A stretch of 64,000 bases of DNA from Gymnopus androsaceus JB14. Its lineage: Eukaryota; Basidiomycota; Agaricomycetes; Agaricales; Omphalotaceae. Every line of letters starts with the position of its first letter. The first letter of the stretch is position 1. The notes under the pieces are model-generated. The model searched no databases and had not been told where the DNA came from. It saw only the letters and a program-made list of their open reading frames with translations. A program made the position numbers and the translations under genes. The stretch covers positions 124,001-188,000 of the forward strand of contig ML769416.1 of the NCBI GenBank assembly GCA_009733575.1, written 5' to 3'. This document shows positions 53,474 to 64,000 of the stretch, piece by piece.

Positions 53474-55101
53474 ATGCTTTCCGTCAAATTTCAGACAGAG
53501 AGCATTCACCTACGAGCGAACATAGACTTGGAGGAGATACATCGAAGATCACGCACGGAGTACGGTTCTGGATGCGAGGTTGAAATATCCCGAGTTCTCG
53601 CAGATGTCGACAAGGACCTCGACGACTGCGACTCCGAAATCAGTCGTCTCCAGTCGCACATCATCTTTTTGCAAAATCATCGCCAGCGATTAGAAGAATA
53701 CAGAGGATGCTGGGAACCCTTACGGTCGCCTATTCGTAGACAGCCTAACGAGATCATTCTCCGCGTCTTCGACCTTGTCTGCGACATGAACGAGCTCACC
53801 TCGAAGAAGCTACAGAAAATGCCTGCATTGGCAATCAGCGGCGTGTGCTTCCGTTGGAGGGCCCTTGCCACATCCTGTCCCAAGTTATGGTCCCGTATAT
53901 CCATTCAGATTTGGGCGGCACCTCGTCATCTAGCAGGTTTGCCCATCTTGGATCTTTTCCTTGATTCTTCCCGGCAATCTCCTCTCATTATTGAATTTCC
54001 TTTCATAAAATATCCTAAAGCCCTAGAATCAGAACACATAGCTGTATGTGCTGCTATATTGGTGCATGCAGTAATCGCTGGTACCGACTTACTGTATGCG
54101 GGTGGATGATCTATGATGCCATTGTAGCCCATAATCCTTCAAATTTCCCATTACTGGAACACCTTGCATTACCAAATCTTGTCGATAGTACTGGCTGGAG
54201 AGCAGCTACACTGGATCGCTACCAAAACGCTCCAAAATTGCATACACTGGCATTCGGAGGTGTACCACCGATAAACAAGGACTTGGACTTGTGGACACGG
54301 CTCACCCTGCTTGATGTTGCTCAATGCAATTCGAAGTTAAAGGATGTCTTCGAGATATGCTCTAATCTCAGGGAATTGCGTTTTCGCCAATTCGAAACTG
54401 GCCTCCCCATCAAACTTTGTTCACCGCCTATATCAGCTCCTTTTGTGGAGAAGCTCACTCTTTCCCTCACACAAACATTTTATGCGGAATCTGGGGGACT
54501 AGCAAATGTGATATTTGCATCCATCACATGTCCTTCTCTAACCTCGCTCTTCATCGAAGGTTTAACTGGATATGAGGATAAATGGCCTAGAGATGCGGTG
54601 AACGACTTCATATCTCGGTCAGCTTTTCATCTCACAACTCTCTCAATCAAGTTTGTCCCACTTTTGGACTCTGACCTTATCGACTTTCTTCATCGCCTTC
54701 CTTCCCTCGTTCATCTCACCGTAGATGATTCCAACATTCCTACTAATTCTCCAAGTCCCATAACCTCAGCATTCGTGCAAAGCCTGCATGCTTTCCCTCC
54801 CACCAACTCTGCTACAAATTCTTCGGTGTTGATGAAAAGTCTGAAGACCCTTTCACTGACGTTCGGTGGCCCAGGCACCTTTAATGACAGGGTGTTCGTC
54901 GATATGGTATTATCGAGGTGGTTTTCTAGCACTTATGCCGATGGGTATGGTCCAAACACTTCGAATGTTAGAACGACATGTTTGCGTTCTGTTGTCATGC
55001 GCTTCACTAGACGAGATGTTGATCAGGGAATCTATAGGCAGCTGAAATATCTTTCAAAAGAAGGTATGAGGGTGGTGGTCGTAGGACAGGCTAAAACTTG
55101 A
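53474..55101 (+). pseudogene. F-box/LRR-like paralogue with central frameshift
   Basis: Head-to-tail with the intact copy. Open N-terminal half: SIHLRANIDLEEIHRRSRTE, DVDKDLDDCDSEISRLQSHI coiled coil, F-box-like LRSPIRRQPNEIILRVFDLV, PALAISGVCFRWRALATSCP. Near 54050-54060 the sequence gctgctatattggtgc has two bases (at) more than the family needs, and the rest continues in another frame: GACSNRWYRLTVCGWMIYDA, PSLTSLFIEGLTGYEDKW, LPSLVHLTVDDSNIPTNS, CLRSVVMRFTRRDVDQGIY, to a stop at 55101. Two overlapping frames of about 210 and 350 codons remain. Confidence 0.75.
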
Positions 55102-55499
55102 CATTTTCCCTTCTTCGCTTAAGACAAAGTTAGTATTTACCTGTCGAAACCCTGTTAGTTCCCTTAACCCGTTCAGCAATATTGCGTCGATGTCACCGCA
55201 CTGAACTATAATCCGTGAAATTAGGCCGTTTACTTGCTCAATGTAAGAAATCTTCGTGAAGCCACACTCAACTAACGGGGCGGCCGAACCTTTTTGTAAC
55301 CTCACCATCACTTGAGACAGTTCCCGGTCGAGGCAAGTCACAGTCTGATTTATTGAAGCTAATTCAGAGTCGGAGTCGGAGTCTATACATTTTGCATCGA
55401 GCACAAGATAATTTCCACAAGTTCGAGGTTCATTCCAGACAATTGCGATGAAGAATGTAAGAGATTGATTTCTATGAGAATGCGAATGCGTATAGGAAA
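55102..55499. other. Convergent 3' intergenic
   Basis: Lies between the stop of the F-box paralogue and the TAA of the ATP synthase subunit gene. An antisense frame exists here but shows no conserved motif and is not called. Confidence 0.35.
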
Positions 55500-56439
55500 T
55501 TACATGACGTTGAGGTCGCCGAACTTTTCCTTGTACCCTATAATGATGTTTTGGGTCAGCAAAAGAAACGGGAAGCCGAGAAATGGAGAGGCAGGAGGGA
55601 AAAGAAAGGAGACGAAACACGTTGCAAAATCGAACACTCACCAGGTACACTCCATTTGCCCTTCTTCATCATCGTCTCGACGGTCTCGATTATACGAGGG
55701 TGAGCCTCGCCAATGTCCATGACCTAAAGCAGGACGCAGCATATGTGATTCAGTAAGTCGAGTGCAGACTGAGACGAAGACAGCTCACGGTAAGGTCCTG
55801 GAAAGGACGTGCGTCCTGAATGTTTGAGAGAGTTGCCTGCAGCTCTTTAAGCTCCAAATCGATCTTCTGCTCTGTCTCTTTTGCCTTGGAGACCTGTATA
55901 ACGTAGTTCAAAAAACGAAAGGATATGGGAATGGAGCAAGAGTATATGAGAAGGGAAAAGAAAGGAAAAGGATTCAGCTATTACTAGAAACGAGAGCAAA
56001 GACAAGGACCAAAACGTACGGCTTTAGCCTCGAAAGCATCAATCGCCTTGATATGTTCCTTCACGTCGTACGTGACTGGTTTGAAGTCTTTCAGTAGCTT
56101 CTCTGCTTCGTCAACGATAGACTTGTTCTTCAGCACAGAGCGGTAGTGAGAAAAGTCGACAGTGGTTGGTTGCTCGGCGTATGAGGCCTGCACGCGTTGG
56201 GCTTCGCCGTGGCGCTTGCGGAAAGCTTGGAGAGCGGCAATTGTCTCTATAATGGTAATTTTAATCAGTAATCCAAACTGGAAATTAGCATGTTCAATAA
56301 AAACGCACCCTTTCCGAGGCCTAGAGTAGTATAGATGCGGGTAAAGTCCTATGTAGTAATAATTCCAGCATTTGTGAATATTCTTTTTCGCCAACGAATC
56401 AAAACTCACAACCACCGCAGCGGCAGTTTTAGAAGCCAT
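55500..56439 (-). CDS. atp7: Mitochondrial F1Fo-ATP synthase subunit d
   Basis: Peripheral-stalk subunit at the matrix side of the inner membrane. The start at 56439 (MASKTAAAVV) is followed by introns near 56268-56320 and 56346-56409. Exons give DFTRIYTTLGLGK, ETIAALQAFRKRHGEAQRVQ, PTTVDFSHYRSVLKNKSIVD, EAEKLLKDFKPVTYDVKEHI and KAIDAFEAKA, then KAKETEQKIDLELKELQATL, DARPFQDLTVMDIGEAHPRI, ETVETMMKKGKWSVPGYKEK and FGDLNVM at TAA 55500. This matches the conserved fungal Atp7 pattern (N-terminal LGL..ET, C-terminal P...KKGKW.VPGY.EKFG). About 175 residues, intact; the last intron (55541-55639 region) is in phase. Confidence 0.9.
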
Positions 56440-57312
56440 TTCCTGGAAGAATAATTAGCGCAAGATTCACAGCTGGATTCTTGCATGTAGGACGAACTTT
56501 TAGCAAGATGAGAGTTGAGACGAGAAAGGATCGGTAGACGACGGACAAAGGCCCCGTGACCTTCCGATAGCCTTTTCGGGATGATCAAAGCTGTATCCTC
56601 TTCGTTCTAAACCACCATCACCGTAGGCAAAAGCCGCGAAACTCGTTCCACACAGAACGTATCTTCGTTCTTCTTTACGAGTGGGCTAAGGTCCGAGTAT
56701 AAATGCTCCCTTGATTGGCTCTAGCCGAGTCTGGCTTTAACAAGTCAAACGACGCATCAGAAATTAGCCATAGCACATCTCCAACCGAAGACCTTTGTAC
56801 TCTCGAGTACGAGACGAGGGAACCTGGAGATGTATGCGAAGCTTGGAATCTGTCGTGGAGATGGGGTGCTATCGTTCTCAAATTCCTTTCGCGTCTTTCC
56901 TCATTCTCACACCAGGCGTTCCTTGATTTTCAGGGAGCACGAGTGGAGCTCGAACTGGATTCATCCAGTTGAGCTGGAGCGCGACTCGTTGCGCTGCAGG
57001 TAAAAAGCCACTCGTTCGCTTTAGGGCCTTTTTCAAAAATCAACACCTAGCTTTGATGACTTTGGTCACAAAGTAGGTGCTGATCAGGTGTTTGGGAGGA
57101 AACTACTACAAAGAGTTTTTTGAAGGCGATTGTGTCCTTTTAGTGCACTTCGCGGCGCGCGCGTTAACCACGGGCGCAACTCGATTCGGACTACTCTTGG
57201 CCTACGAACCAATTTTTTCCCCATGCAAACTCTCTTCGGAGAAGTCGTTTTACCGCATTACTTGATTTCAATTTAGAAGGAGATCAAGGGAAACGATGGA
57301 CAAGTTCAGCAT
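56440..57312. other. Intergenic, promoter of atp7 and spacer to tRNA
   Basis: No supported gene. A frame at 56715-56972 is antisense to another open frame of similar size and lacks motifs. GC-rich tract at 57148-57175. Confidence 0.35.
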
Positions 57313-57407
57313 GGTTCGGTGGTGTAGTGGTTATCACGTCTGTCTCACATCTAGAGCTCGCCTCGCATGTGCACAGGAGGTCCCCGGTTCGAGACCGGGT
57401 CGAACCA
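57313..57407 (+). tRNA. tRNA-Val(CAC) with intron
   Basis: Acceptor stem GGTTCGG pairs with TCGAACC (57400-57406), discriminator A. D-arm GTGTAGTGGTTATCAC, anticodon stem TCTGT/ACAGG, loop CTCACA with anticodon CAC, variable AGGTC, and T-arm CCCGGTTCGAGACCGGG. An intron of about 22 nt (tctagagctcgcctcgcatgtg) sits one base 3' of the anticodon, the canonical position. Pol III stop T5 at 57432-57436. The T-loop and stems are intact. Confidence 0.9.
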
Positions 57408-57707
57408 ATATTGAACGCTCGATTCTCGAGTCTTTTTGTTGTGCTCGTTTTGAACATCCTCCTCAATCGATTGAGAACGCTTTCAGTCAAAGCCGATGTT
57501 TTGGACTCAGTAGGTTCCACAATGATAGCAAAATAAAATAGCGGGAAGAAATCTGAAGAGGAGTCCGACAGTTTATCGCGATGTCATATATATATACAAG
57601 ATATCGGAACTGGTAAGAAGGAAATCGATTAAATAAAGCAATCTTTAAGCACGCCAAAAACGAAACATTACCGGTCTCGACAACAAACCCAAAGCTACAC
57701 GGAAGAA
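57408..57707. other. Intergenic, no gene seen
   Basis: AT-rich 3' flank of the F-box pseudogene and downstream of the tRNA. Contains an atatatatac tract near 57587. Confidence 0.35.
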
Positions 57708-59363
57708 TCACGAATTTTTGCCGACAACCACAACCATCATACCTTCCTCTTCAAAATACTTTAGTGGCCGATATATCTCTTCGTCGACATATCGATTTTT
57801 GAAGCGCATGACGACCGAACGCAAGCACGCTGTTCTGCTTCCCGAATCCATGGTGTCAAGCCTATATCCATCGGCGTAATGGTTGGGAAACCACCTCGAG
57901 GAAACCATGTCAACAAACTCTTTATCATCTAAAGTTCCTTCTGCTTCTGGAGCTCTTGAACGTCAGCGAAAGACTCTGCAGTTTTTGCACCAACGGTGAA
58001 GAGATTGCAACAGAACTCCTGCGATGTAGGGCATGTAAACTCTTTGAAAGTCGAGTTGTTATGGGACTTGGAGAATTGGCGGGTATGCGGGAATCATCTA
58101 CAGTGAGATGAAGGAGGGAAGGGAGGAGACGGAGAAGATCGATAAGATCAGAGTCTGAGAGTGGAATAGACTTGATTGAAAGAGTCGTGAGGTGAAAAGA
58201 CGAACGGGATACGAATCCATTCGCTGCATCTCTAGGCCACTCATGCTTGTATCCAGTTTGATCATCAGCTTCGATGAACAGAGACGTTAGAGAAGGGCAT
58301 GTAATGGATGCAAATATCACATTTGCCAATCTCTCGGGATCTGGATAAGATGTTTGTCGGAGGGTAAGGGTGAGTTCCTCAATAAAAGGAGCTGATAGAG
58401 GAGGTGCACAGAGTTTGATCGACATCATCATGGAGTTGTCGAAAGCTGCAATGCTTTGAGGTTGGAGGACCGTTCAAAGATATGCTTCATCCTATTATCA
58501 CATTGAGCAATGTCAAGTAGAGTGAGCCGCATCAGCAAATCCCTGCTTCCGTCTTGCAACTGCACAAGGAGTACATGAGCAGTGACAGTGCATGGAGATT
58601 TGGAGCACCTTGAAAGCGACGTAGTAGCAAATCTGCATGATCATTATTCCCGATACGTTTGGTAACTCGAGGCATTCCAGTAAAGGGAAATCTGAAGGAT
58701 TGTGAGCTACAATGGCTTCATAAATCATCCACAGCGATATGGTCAGTCGCTGCCAAGCGATTGACTGACATGCACCAAGAGCAGCACAAACTTGTAGATG
58801 ACCCGCTTCTAGTGTCTCAATGTCGTTCAGAGGAACCTTTGATGGTGAGTCGGATGCTTGTTTCGAAGAATCAAGGTAAAGATCCAAGATGGGCAAGCCT
58901 GGTAGATGTCGAGGTATCACCCACATCTCGAGTTCGATACGGGACCATAAATCGGGACAGGATTTGGCAAGGTTCCTCCAACGTGAACACACATTGCTGA
59001 TCACCAATGCAGGCATGGTCTGCAGCTTCTTCGACGTAAGTTCGTTGCATATCGCAGGCGAAATTGAAGATCGCGGAGAACAGTTTCGTTAGGCAGCCTG
59101 CGAATAGGCGACCGGAGGAAACGTAGACAGCCTTTGTATTCCTCTAACCGCTCGCGGTGATTTTGTAGAAAAATGATACGCGACTGCAGCCTGCGTACTT
59201 CAGCATCGCAGTCGTCCAAGTCCTTGTCGATATCGTTGGATATTTCATTGTCAGCGTCGGATTGGATTGCGGTGCCGTATTCGGAACGTAGCCTTCGACG
59301 TATCTCCGTGAAGTCTACGTTGATTCGTAGATGAAAGCTCGATTGGGGATTCGGAGGAGCCAT
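57708..59363 (-). pseudogene. F-box/LRR-like paralogue, multiply frameshifted
   Basis: The start at 59363 is open for about 90 codons: SFHLRINVDFTEIRRRLRSE, DIDKDLDDCDAEVRRLQSRI, LRSPIRRLPNETVLR. Two extra single bases near 59045-59075 then shift the frame inside the F-box (expected IFDFACDMNELTSKK). Later pieces are PALVISNVCSRWRNLAKSCP, LELPNVSG, LTLTLRQTSYPDPERLANVI, LPSLLHLTVDDSRIPANS and CLRSVVMRFKNRYVDEEIY, in changing frames. A recent loss, since each block is still well conserved. Confidence 0.8.
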
Positions 59364-60077
59364 CAGGAGTTAGCGTGCTGAGCTTGATCATTGAGTGCCA
59401 GTTGAGAACAGGACGGATTTACCATGTAACAAAGCGACTCACGACTTCGAGAAACTAATGTTTAAAAATATTGCGCAGTGGGAAATGGGTTCCAGTTGAG
59501 GAAAACTAGCAAAAACGCTGTTAGCATACCGCTAAATGTAAGAACAATATTAGGAGCGAGTGAGATGTGGATGACCAGTGATAATGATATGACACTTCCA
59601 ATCCAATGCAGCAAACAAGGACGCTGCAGCTTCCAATTTTTCCAGTGCCACTCACCCTTCGAAAACGCGTTGAAATTTGAAGTTTTTTGGGAGGTAGACC
59701 GGTCTAAAACTGCACTAGGGTAGCGGTAAAGAAGTTAACAAGCTAGCAAGAGCTCGAGAAAGAACTAGGATGGTGGTCGAAATCACAAAGTAAAGAGACG
59801 CCCACATTTCATTATTAGGGCTCGTTGAAGTCATCTCGCTATTTCTCACAATTCAGCTTACGTTGGAAAACGCAGCCTTGGCCATCCAGAGACAATGCAT
59901 GATCTAATGTATGGAGCAGGATGTGGATATGAGCAAGACGCGACGCGCCCGTGCTCATGTCATTTACGATGAGTACTATCCGCGGTGGAGGTTTTATCAT
60001 TCAACATTGAAGGCTGTTCATGACCAGGACTTCACCGAGCTTACTTCCTATCCAGTATCCAAGCTTCACCTTCATAT
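59364..60077. other. Intergenic, no supported gene
   Basis: Spacer between the F-box pseudogene start and the second tRNA. Only short frames. The first 150 bp probably holds the pseudogene promoter. Confidence 0.35.
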
Positions 60078-60170
60078 GGTTCGGTGGTGTAGTGGTTATC
60101 ACGTCTGTCTCACATCAAGAAGCTTTTCAAAGTGCACAGGAGGTCCCCGGTTCGAAACCGGGTCGAATCA
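60078..60170 (+). tRNA. tRNA-Val(CAC) with intron, second copy
   Basis: The exons are nearly identical to the copy at 57313: same D-arm, anticodon arm with CAC, and T-arm CCCGGTTCGAAACCGGG. The intron (tcaagaagcttttcaaagtg, about 20 nt) is unrelated. The 3' acceptor strand is TCGAATC, giving a G-T wobble at pair 2-71. Confidence 0.85.
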
Positions 60171-60172
60171 TG

Positions 60173-60182
60173 TTTTTTTTTT
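60173..60182 (+). terminator. RNA polymerase III terminator
   Basis: Run of ten T two bases after the tRNA-Val 3' end. Confidence 0.85.
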
Positions 60183-60327
60183 CCGCGAACCGTCGCGTGA
60201 CGTCATGGTCAAAGCTGACTCCAAGTGACTGACGTATGTATGACGCTTGGCTTGAGCTGGCACTTATAAGGGCAACAAGGCTTCGAATTCTAAATCTAAA
60301 CCATCTTACTGATACTCATCTCACGAA

Positions 60328-60759
60328 ATGTCATTGTTCTCTCACTCTCACCGCCGTGACCGCCGCCCCCACTCTAACACTGCTCGTAGAAGAGAGCGCT
60401 ATTACCATCGCCGTGATGTCGACCATGTTGCTGGAGGCTACAGTGAGTACATTTGACTTTCTCAAGACAAAAACTAATCTACATATCATCTGCAGAAGCT
60501 GCCCTCGCTAACCCAAACACTACGCGTCGTGGCCGTAGTCACGCCAAGCAGGAGTTGCGGGCAATGGTCAGTCGATACTCTTCTTACTCTTATCAACAAC
60601 GCATCTAATGCATAGTTATGTATCCAGGGCGAAAGCACTCACGTCCCATTTATGACCAAGGTCAAACGCACTCTTGGAATTCGAAGCACGCCACGTCGCA
60701 AACGCGAACAGGAGAAACACTATGAACGAGAGCATACGTCTACGAGGCGACGATACTAA
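60328..60759 (+). CDS. CON-6-like small basic protein
   Basis: Three exons (60328-60442, about 60496-60566, about 60630-60759) give about 105 residues, very rich in Arg and His at both ends. The central motif VAGGYKAALANPNTTRRGRS then HAKQELRAMG matches the conidiation-specific protein 6 repeat (GYKAA..NPN....K.HA...L), followed by HVPFMTKVKRTLGIRSTPRR. CON-6-type proteins accumulate during sporulation or starvation in ascomycetes; in Agaricomycetes similar short proteins are common and unstudied. Introns have GTGAGT and GTCAGT donors. Intact, TAA at 60757. Confidence 0.7.
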
Positions 60760-61574
60760 ATACTATTAATGTTTAATTTCCTTATACCCTCTGTAGCGAA
60801 AAGTTATCAGCTCACTGTATCTCGTAAGATTTATACCTTACATGTACTTTAGCAATACTAATCTTTGTGCACATTTCGATCCCAGAGGGAAGGAAGGAAG
60901 GAAGGAAAAAGTCAAATAAGCGCCGAATGCTTCAATTCATGAACCGCTGCCACGAGGAGCTATTTAGTATTTGAGCTCAAGCTTTGCCCTTTCCCATCTT
61001 CGTTGCTTAATTGGCCCTCCGTTTTGAAAGATTTTTCTTGCAACCAATGTTGGAGAACAATGGGGATAACGACATGAAGAACCTTCGACCAGCCGGCGCC
61101 TACATATCGGATTCTGCATACTTTTCTGTCATATGTCCCATGATCATGGCGGTAAGGTTGTCGGAAATCGGAAATTACAGAATTATTCCTCGTGTGCGTT
61201 TCATTCCTGTCAGATTTACTCTTATCTTCTCACAAAATTTTATTCTCAGCAGGATGTAGTTGGGGTTGTGTTTGCTCTTTTGCCTAAGTAGAGTCACCTC
61301 TCAGTCCGCAAGGTTTCTGAGGACATTGGCCTTGAAAGCCATGAAATTTTTGCCAGCAGTAACGTGCCAGGACGTGTGCAATGTGCATCCTGATAACGAA
61401 AACGGGAGCTTCCGATCTAGATCCAATCTAGAAGCTTGAATTCCTCAATCCCTCTTACAACGACTCTCGCTACCATCGCCTCGTTGCGTTCGATAAACTC
61501 AGACGGAACCCCTCCTTCCTTTTCCGCTTCATCATATAAAGGGTGAACGATACACAAATTCTTTCATTCCTGCA
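60760..61574. other. Intergenic, no supported gene
   Basis: Contains a short (GGAA)n tract at 60887-60906. A frame at 61011-61259 has no motif and overlaps nothing conserved. Probably spacer plus promoter of the next gene. Confidence 0.35.
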
Positions 61575-63431
61575 ATGCCATCCTTCATGGAGATGGACTT
61601 GGGCTTCCCTCAGCTCCGATTCAGTCATCGTCAACTTGCAACGTGGTATTTTCTTCGGGTCAATATTGTTTTTTGTCAGTTTCCTTGCCTATAAATCTCA
61701 GCAACTTGGTTCTTCCGATAACGACGATTCGAACGCCCAAGTGGAAGTACCTACATCGGAGAAAAACCAGTCCAAGGAAACGAAGGAGCGAGAATGGGGT
61801 GGTAGGCATTCTTTTTGCGCATCTTCCTGCTTACGGTGAAGACTGATCATGTACTGTACATGTAGAATGGAAACCCGCAAAATTTTCCTACCCATCCGTC
61901 ACTCCAAGCCCCAATCCAATGGATATGAAGCCAATTCCGTATCGTCCTTTTAGATGGGGAGCTTACCAGTGCGTAACGACACATGATTGGCCATCGTTGA
62001 CATCATCACTTGCTTACTGCTGATATCAGCGTTACGATGGGTATCCGAGATATGCCCTGGAACGAGTGGATCGAGGTGAGTTGCTTCTGATACAGGTTGT
62101 ATTTCCGCAATCTGACAGAGGTACAGCTCGATAACCAGCTAGCGTCGTATTATTACATCAAGAAACATCGTATTGCTACGCGGGGCACGAATGTAGTGCG
62201 GGTATTGCCTGACAGGCCTGGAGTAGTCAAATCAGCGAGTCATGCCGGTGAGAAACCTTTGAATAATCACGAAACCACTACTGACGCGAACGCCTACTTA
62301 GCGATCGAGCTTGTGCATGAACTCGCAGACTATCTCAGCAAACGCTATCCCGATACTTTTACAGTCTCTCGAAGTGCTTGGGGCCATATCTCGAGCATTA
62401 CCATCGTTCCAGTGAATGAAACCCTTGACCTACCGCCTCCGCTTGTGACAAGAACTCTCTGGAGCTGCGGCAGGTGAGTATCGAGAAGCAGAGCATGCGA
62501 TGAGGGTTTCTGCGTTGTTGTGGGTTTCATTTCGCTAGCAGTTGCATTGGTCGAGACTGATGGATAATTATTCTATAGAGTCCAAGATGATTTGGCTCTT
62601 ATGGTCGAAGGTCGTGATTTATCTACCGAGGCTTTTACGGGTGGCTCATATAGACTTTAGGCACCGACGGTCAATACTACTTCCAAGGAGGTGCTATTTG
62701 CGTCCCAGGTAAGCAGTATTGCCATATGTTTCATTCTCTAAACTAATTCGTCTATTAGGCTTCTGGAGGATGAGGGACAAAATCGGCATGTCATTGGAAG
62801 AAATTCACATCCAAGGGCATGTTCCTCAGTGTACGCAAATACCTAGCTCATACTTTATCTTCCACGCTGATCCTTTTATCTTGCAGACGAAACGAAACTA
62901 CATAACAGCATGGCCCGCTACTTCAAACGCATGGCCGTTGACAAACCCATTATCCGTAACAACTATTTCTTCCAAGTCATTCCCCCCAAAGATATCCGAC
63001 ACCCAGTTGAATTAACATCCCAGTCATCCGCCGAACCCGTTCTCGAAAACGACGGTATCGTGGATCCAGAGGAGCTCGCTTGGTCCGCAACCACCAATGG
63101 CTTCGAGGAAACCTTTGTTCACGGAGATCGTATCACCCCCGAGAAACCTACGCCCATTGCAGCGGAGAACTTGCGTCTGCGAACAGAGAGGCAGAGTCTC
63201 CGTAGGCTTCCGCTCTCTGGTGCGATTTTGTTTACTATCCGCACTTATCTGTTTCCTTTGGAAGATCTTGCAAAGGAGCCAGGTATTCCTGCTCGAATGG
63301 CAAGTGCGATACGGAGTTGGCCGGAGGATGTGATAAAGTACAAGGGGAAAGAATTGTATGAGAAGGTCATGTTGGAGTATTTGGATAAGGCTGCTGAGGA
63401 GCAGCGCTTGGCGGGAGGTGAGAGCTTATGA
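61575..63431 (+). CDS. DUF3445 / haem-dependent oxidative N-demethylase-like protein
   Basis: Membrane-anchored member of the family typified by bacterial haem-dependent oxidative N-demethylase (DUF3445). N-terminal anchor GIFFGSILFFVSFLAYKSQQ, then an acidic linker. Core: MKPIPYRPFRWGAYQ, VTMGIRDMPWNEWIELDNQL, ASYYYIKKHRIATRGTNVVR, LAIELVHELADYLSKRYPDT, WGHISSITIVPVNETLDLPP, LALMVEGTDGQYYFQGGAIC, VPGFWRMRDKIGMSLEEIHI, GHVPQYETKLHNSMARYFKR, NNYFFQVIP, LRTERQSLRRLPLSGAILFT. Introns are in phase throughout the core. The start is problematic: the ATG at 61575 reaches the anchor only if one G of ggg at 61601-61603 is dropped (MDLASLSSDSVIV). Stop at 63431. Function in fungi unknown. Confidence 0.8.
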
Positions 63432-63899
63432 AGGACCCTGGAAAGAGATACCCATATTAGGTGACTTGTCGTATTCTTTGGAGTCGAATCAATTTCCTGT
63501 AGGCTGTTGGTGAAGTGAAGTTGTCTTTGTTCTCTTATCGAGTCATCACTGTCATCACTGTTGGACTTATCTTAAGCTGCTTGGTAAGTCAGCACTTGAA
63601 TAGTGTTCGCCACTTCACTGCCCGCTGTAACAGATTGCACAAAGGGTATGCAGCGAATCGTTTGCGGGATATTTTAGTTATTCTGTGAACGTATACTAGT
63701 GATGAGACTTGTGATGAGACGTTCTGAGCGGTTGTCACGGGCCGGCGTCAAGCGTAAAATTCTTTGATTGGACATCAAGCTACTTACTATTAGCACTATT
63801 AGTGCTTCCGGCTATATTCCTACCAGCTCTCAGTCGCATTTTCTAATCTGTCTTGGTTCTTGGATCAGTATTCCATCAGCCACTTTCCAAACCGGAACC
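63432..63899. other. Intergenic, no gene seen
   Basis: 3' flank of the DUF3445 gene and upstream of the incoming F-box paralogue. Short repeat gtgatgagactt/gtgatgagacg near 63700. Confidence 0.35.
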
Positions 63900-64000
63900 A
63901 TTCAGCTACGAACAATCGTCGAGCTAGCGAAGTACGAAGAAGGCTATGTTCAGAGTATGGCTCTTCAGGGCTCTTCGATGCAATCCGAGGCTGAAATATC
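63900..64000 (+). pseudogene. F-box/LRR paralogue, N-terminal edge
   Basis: The final 100 bp aligns with the conserved start of the family (FQLRT.V.FAEIR.RLRSEYG..QSEAEI): ATTCAGCTACGAACAATCGTCGAGC, then aagaaggctatgttcagagtatggctct and ccgaggctgaaatatc. An in-frame reading exists but departs from the consensus in the middle (ELAKYEEGYVQSMA), suggesting small compensating indels. The rest is off window. Confidence 0.6.

Noticed and set aside
55054..55650. 198-codon antisense-looking frame on the minus strand
   Set aside because: It crosses the atp7 last exon and intron in the wrong frame and the 3' end of the F-box paralogue; no own motif.

Overview
This is nuclear DNA of a filamentous basidiomycete, most likely an Agaricomycete mushroom. 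Genes are split by many 50-60 nt GT-AG introns, the tRNA genes carry introns, and several families typical of Agaricomycetes occur (large single-exon F-box/LRR-like genes, a CON-6-like small protein, a 7TM-like orphan family). A 25-N run at 35343-35367 marks an unclosed assembly gap. All CDS spans below are genomic extents including introns; splice sites were inferred by eye from frame, GT/AG signals and family motifs.

Layout: 1-1530 is a multi-pass membrane protein broken by a 14-bp tandem duplication. 1540-4258 is a decayed F-box-like gene plus a truncated copy of it. 5.6-11.6 kb holds a 7TM-like protein, mitochondrial ribosomal protein uL24m, an equilibrative nucleoside transporter and a Gly/Tyr-rich protein with a conserved C-terminal domain. 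12.8-24.2 kb is the most cluster-like region: a Dal5-type anion symporter and an HpcH/HpaI aldolase (divergent pair), a dienelactone-hydrolase/SnoaL fusion and a zinc-dependent polyol-type dehydrogenase (second divergent pair), then a Zn2Cys6 regulator. It reads as an uptake, oxidation, ring-opening and retro-aldol module for a sugar-acid-like compound, a hypothesis from gene content. 24.6-29 kb has a PARP-type zinc-finger protein, a SnoaL-like protein and an FAD monooxygenase.

29.1-39.5 kb is a tandem segmental duplication containing an alpha/beta hydrolase, an aldo/keto reductase and an F-box/LRR paralogue. The two copies differ by two clean non-autonomous transposon insertions (645 bp with a 3-bp target duplication; 279 bp with an 8-bp one), each with its empty site in the sister copy. 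A Copia-like fragment and the assembly gap sit exactly at the duplication junction.

33-64 kb is an F-box/LRR paralogue cluster: eight recognisable long copies, one short relic and one copy entering at the right edge, on both strands. Only 51620-53263 is open from end to end. A Kelch protein, ATP synthase subunit d, two intron-containing tRNA-Val(CAC) genes, a CON-6-like protein and a DUF3445 haem-oxidoreductase-like protein are interspersed.

Many otherwise well-conserved genes carry a single +1 base in a short homopolymer. This may be residual sequencing error rather than biology and should be excluded before any of them is called a pseudogene.
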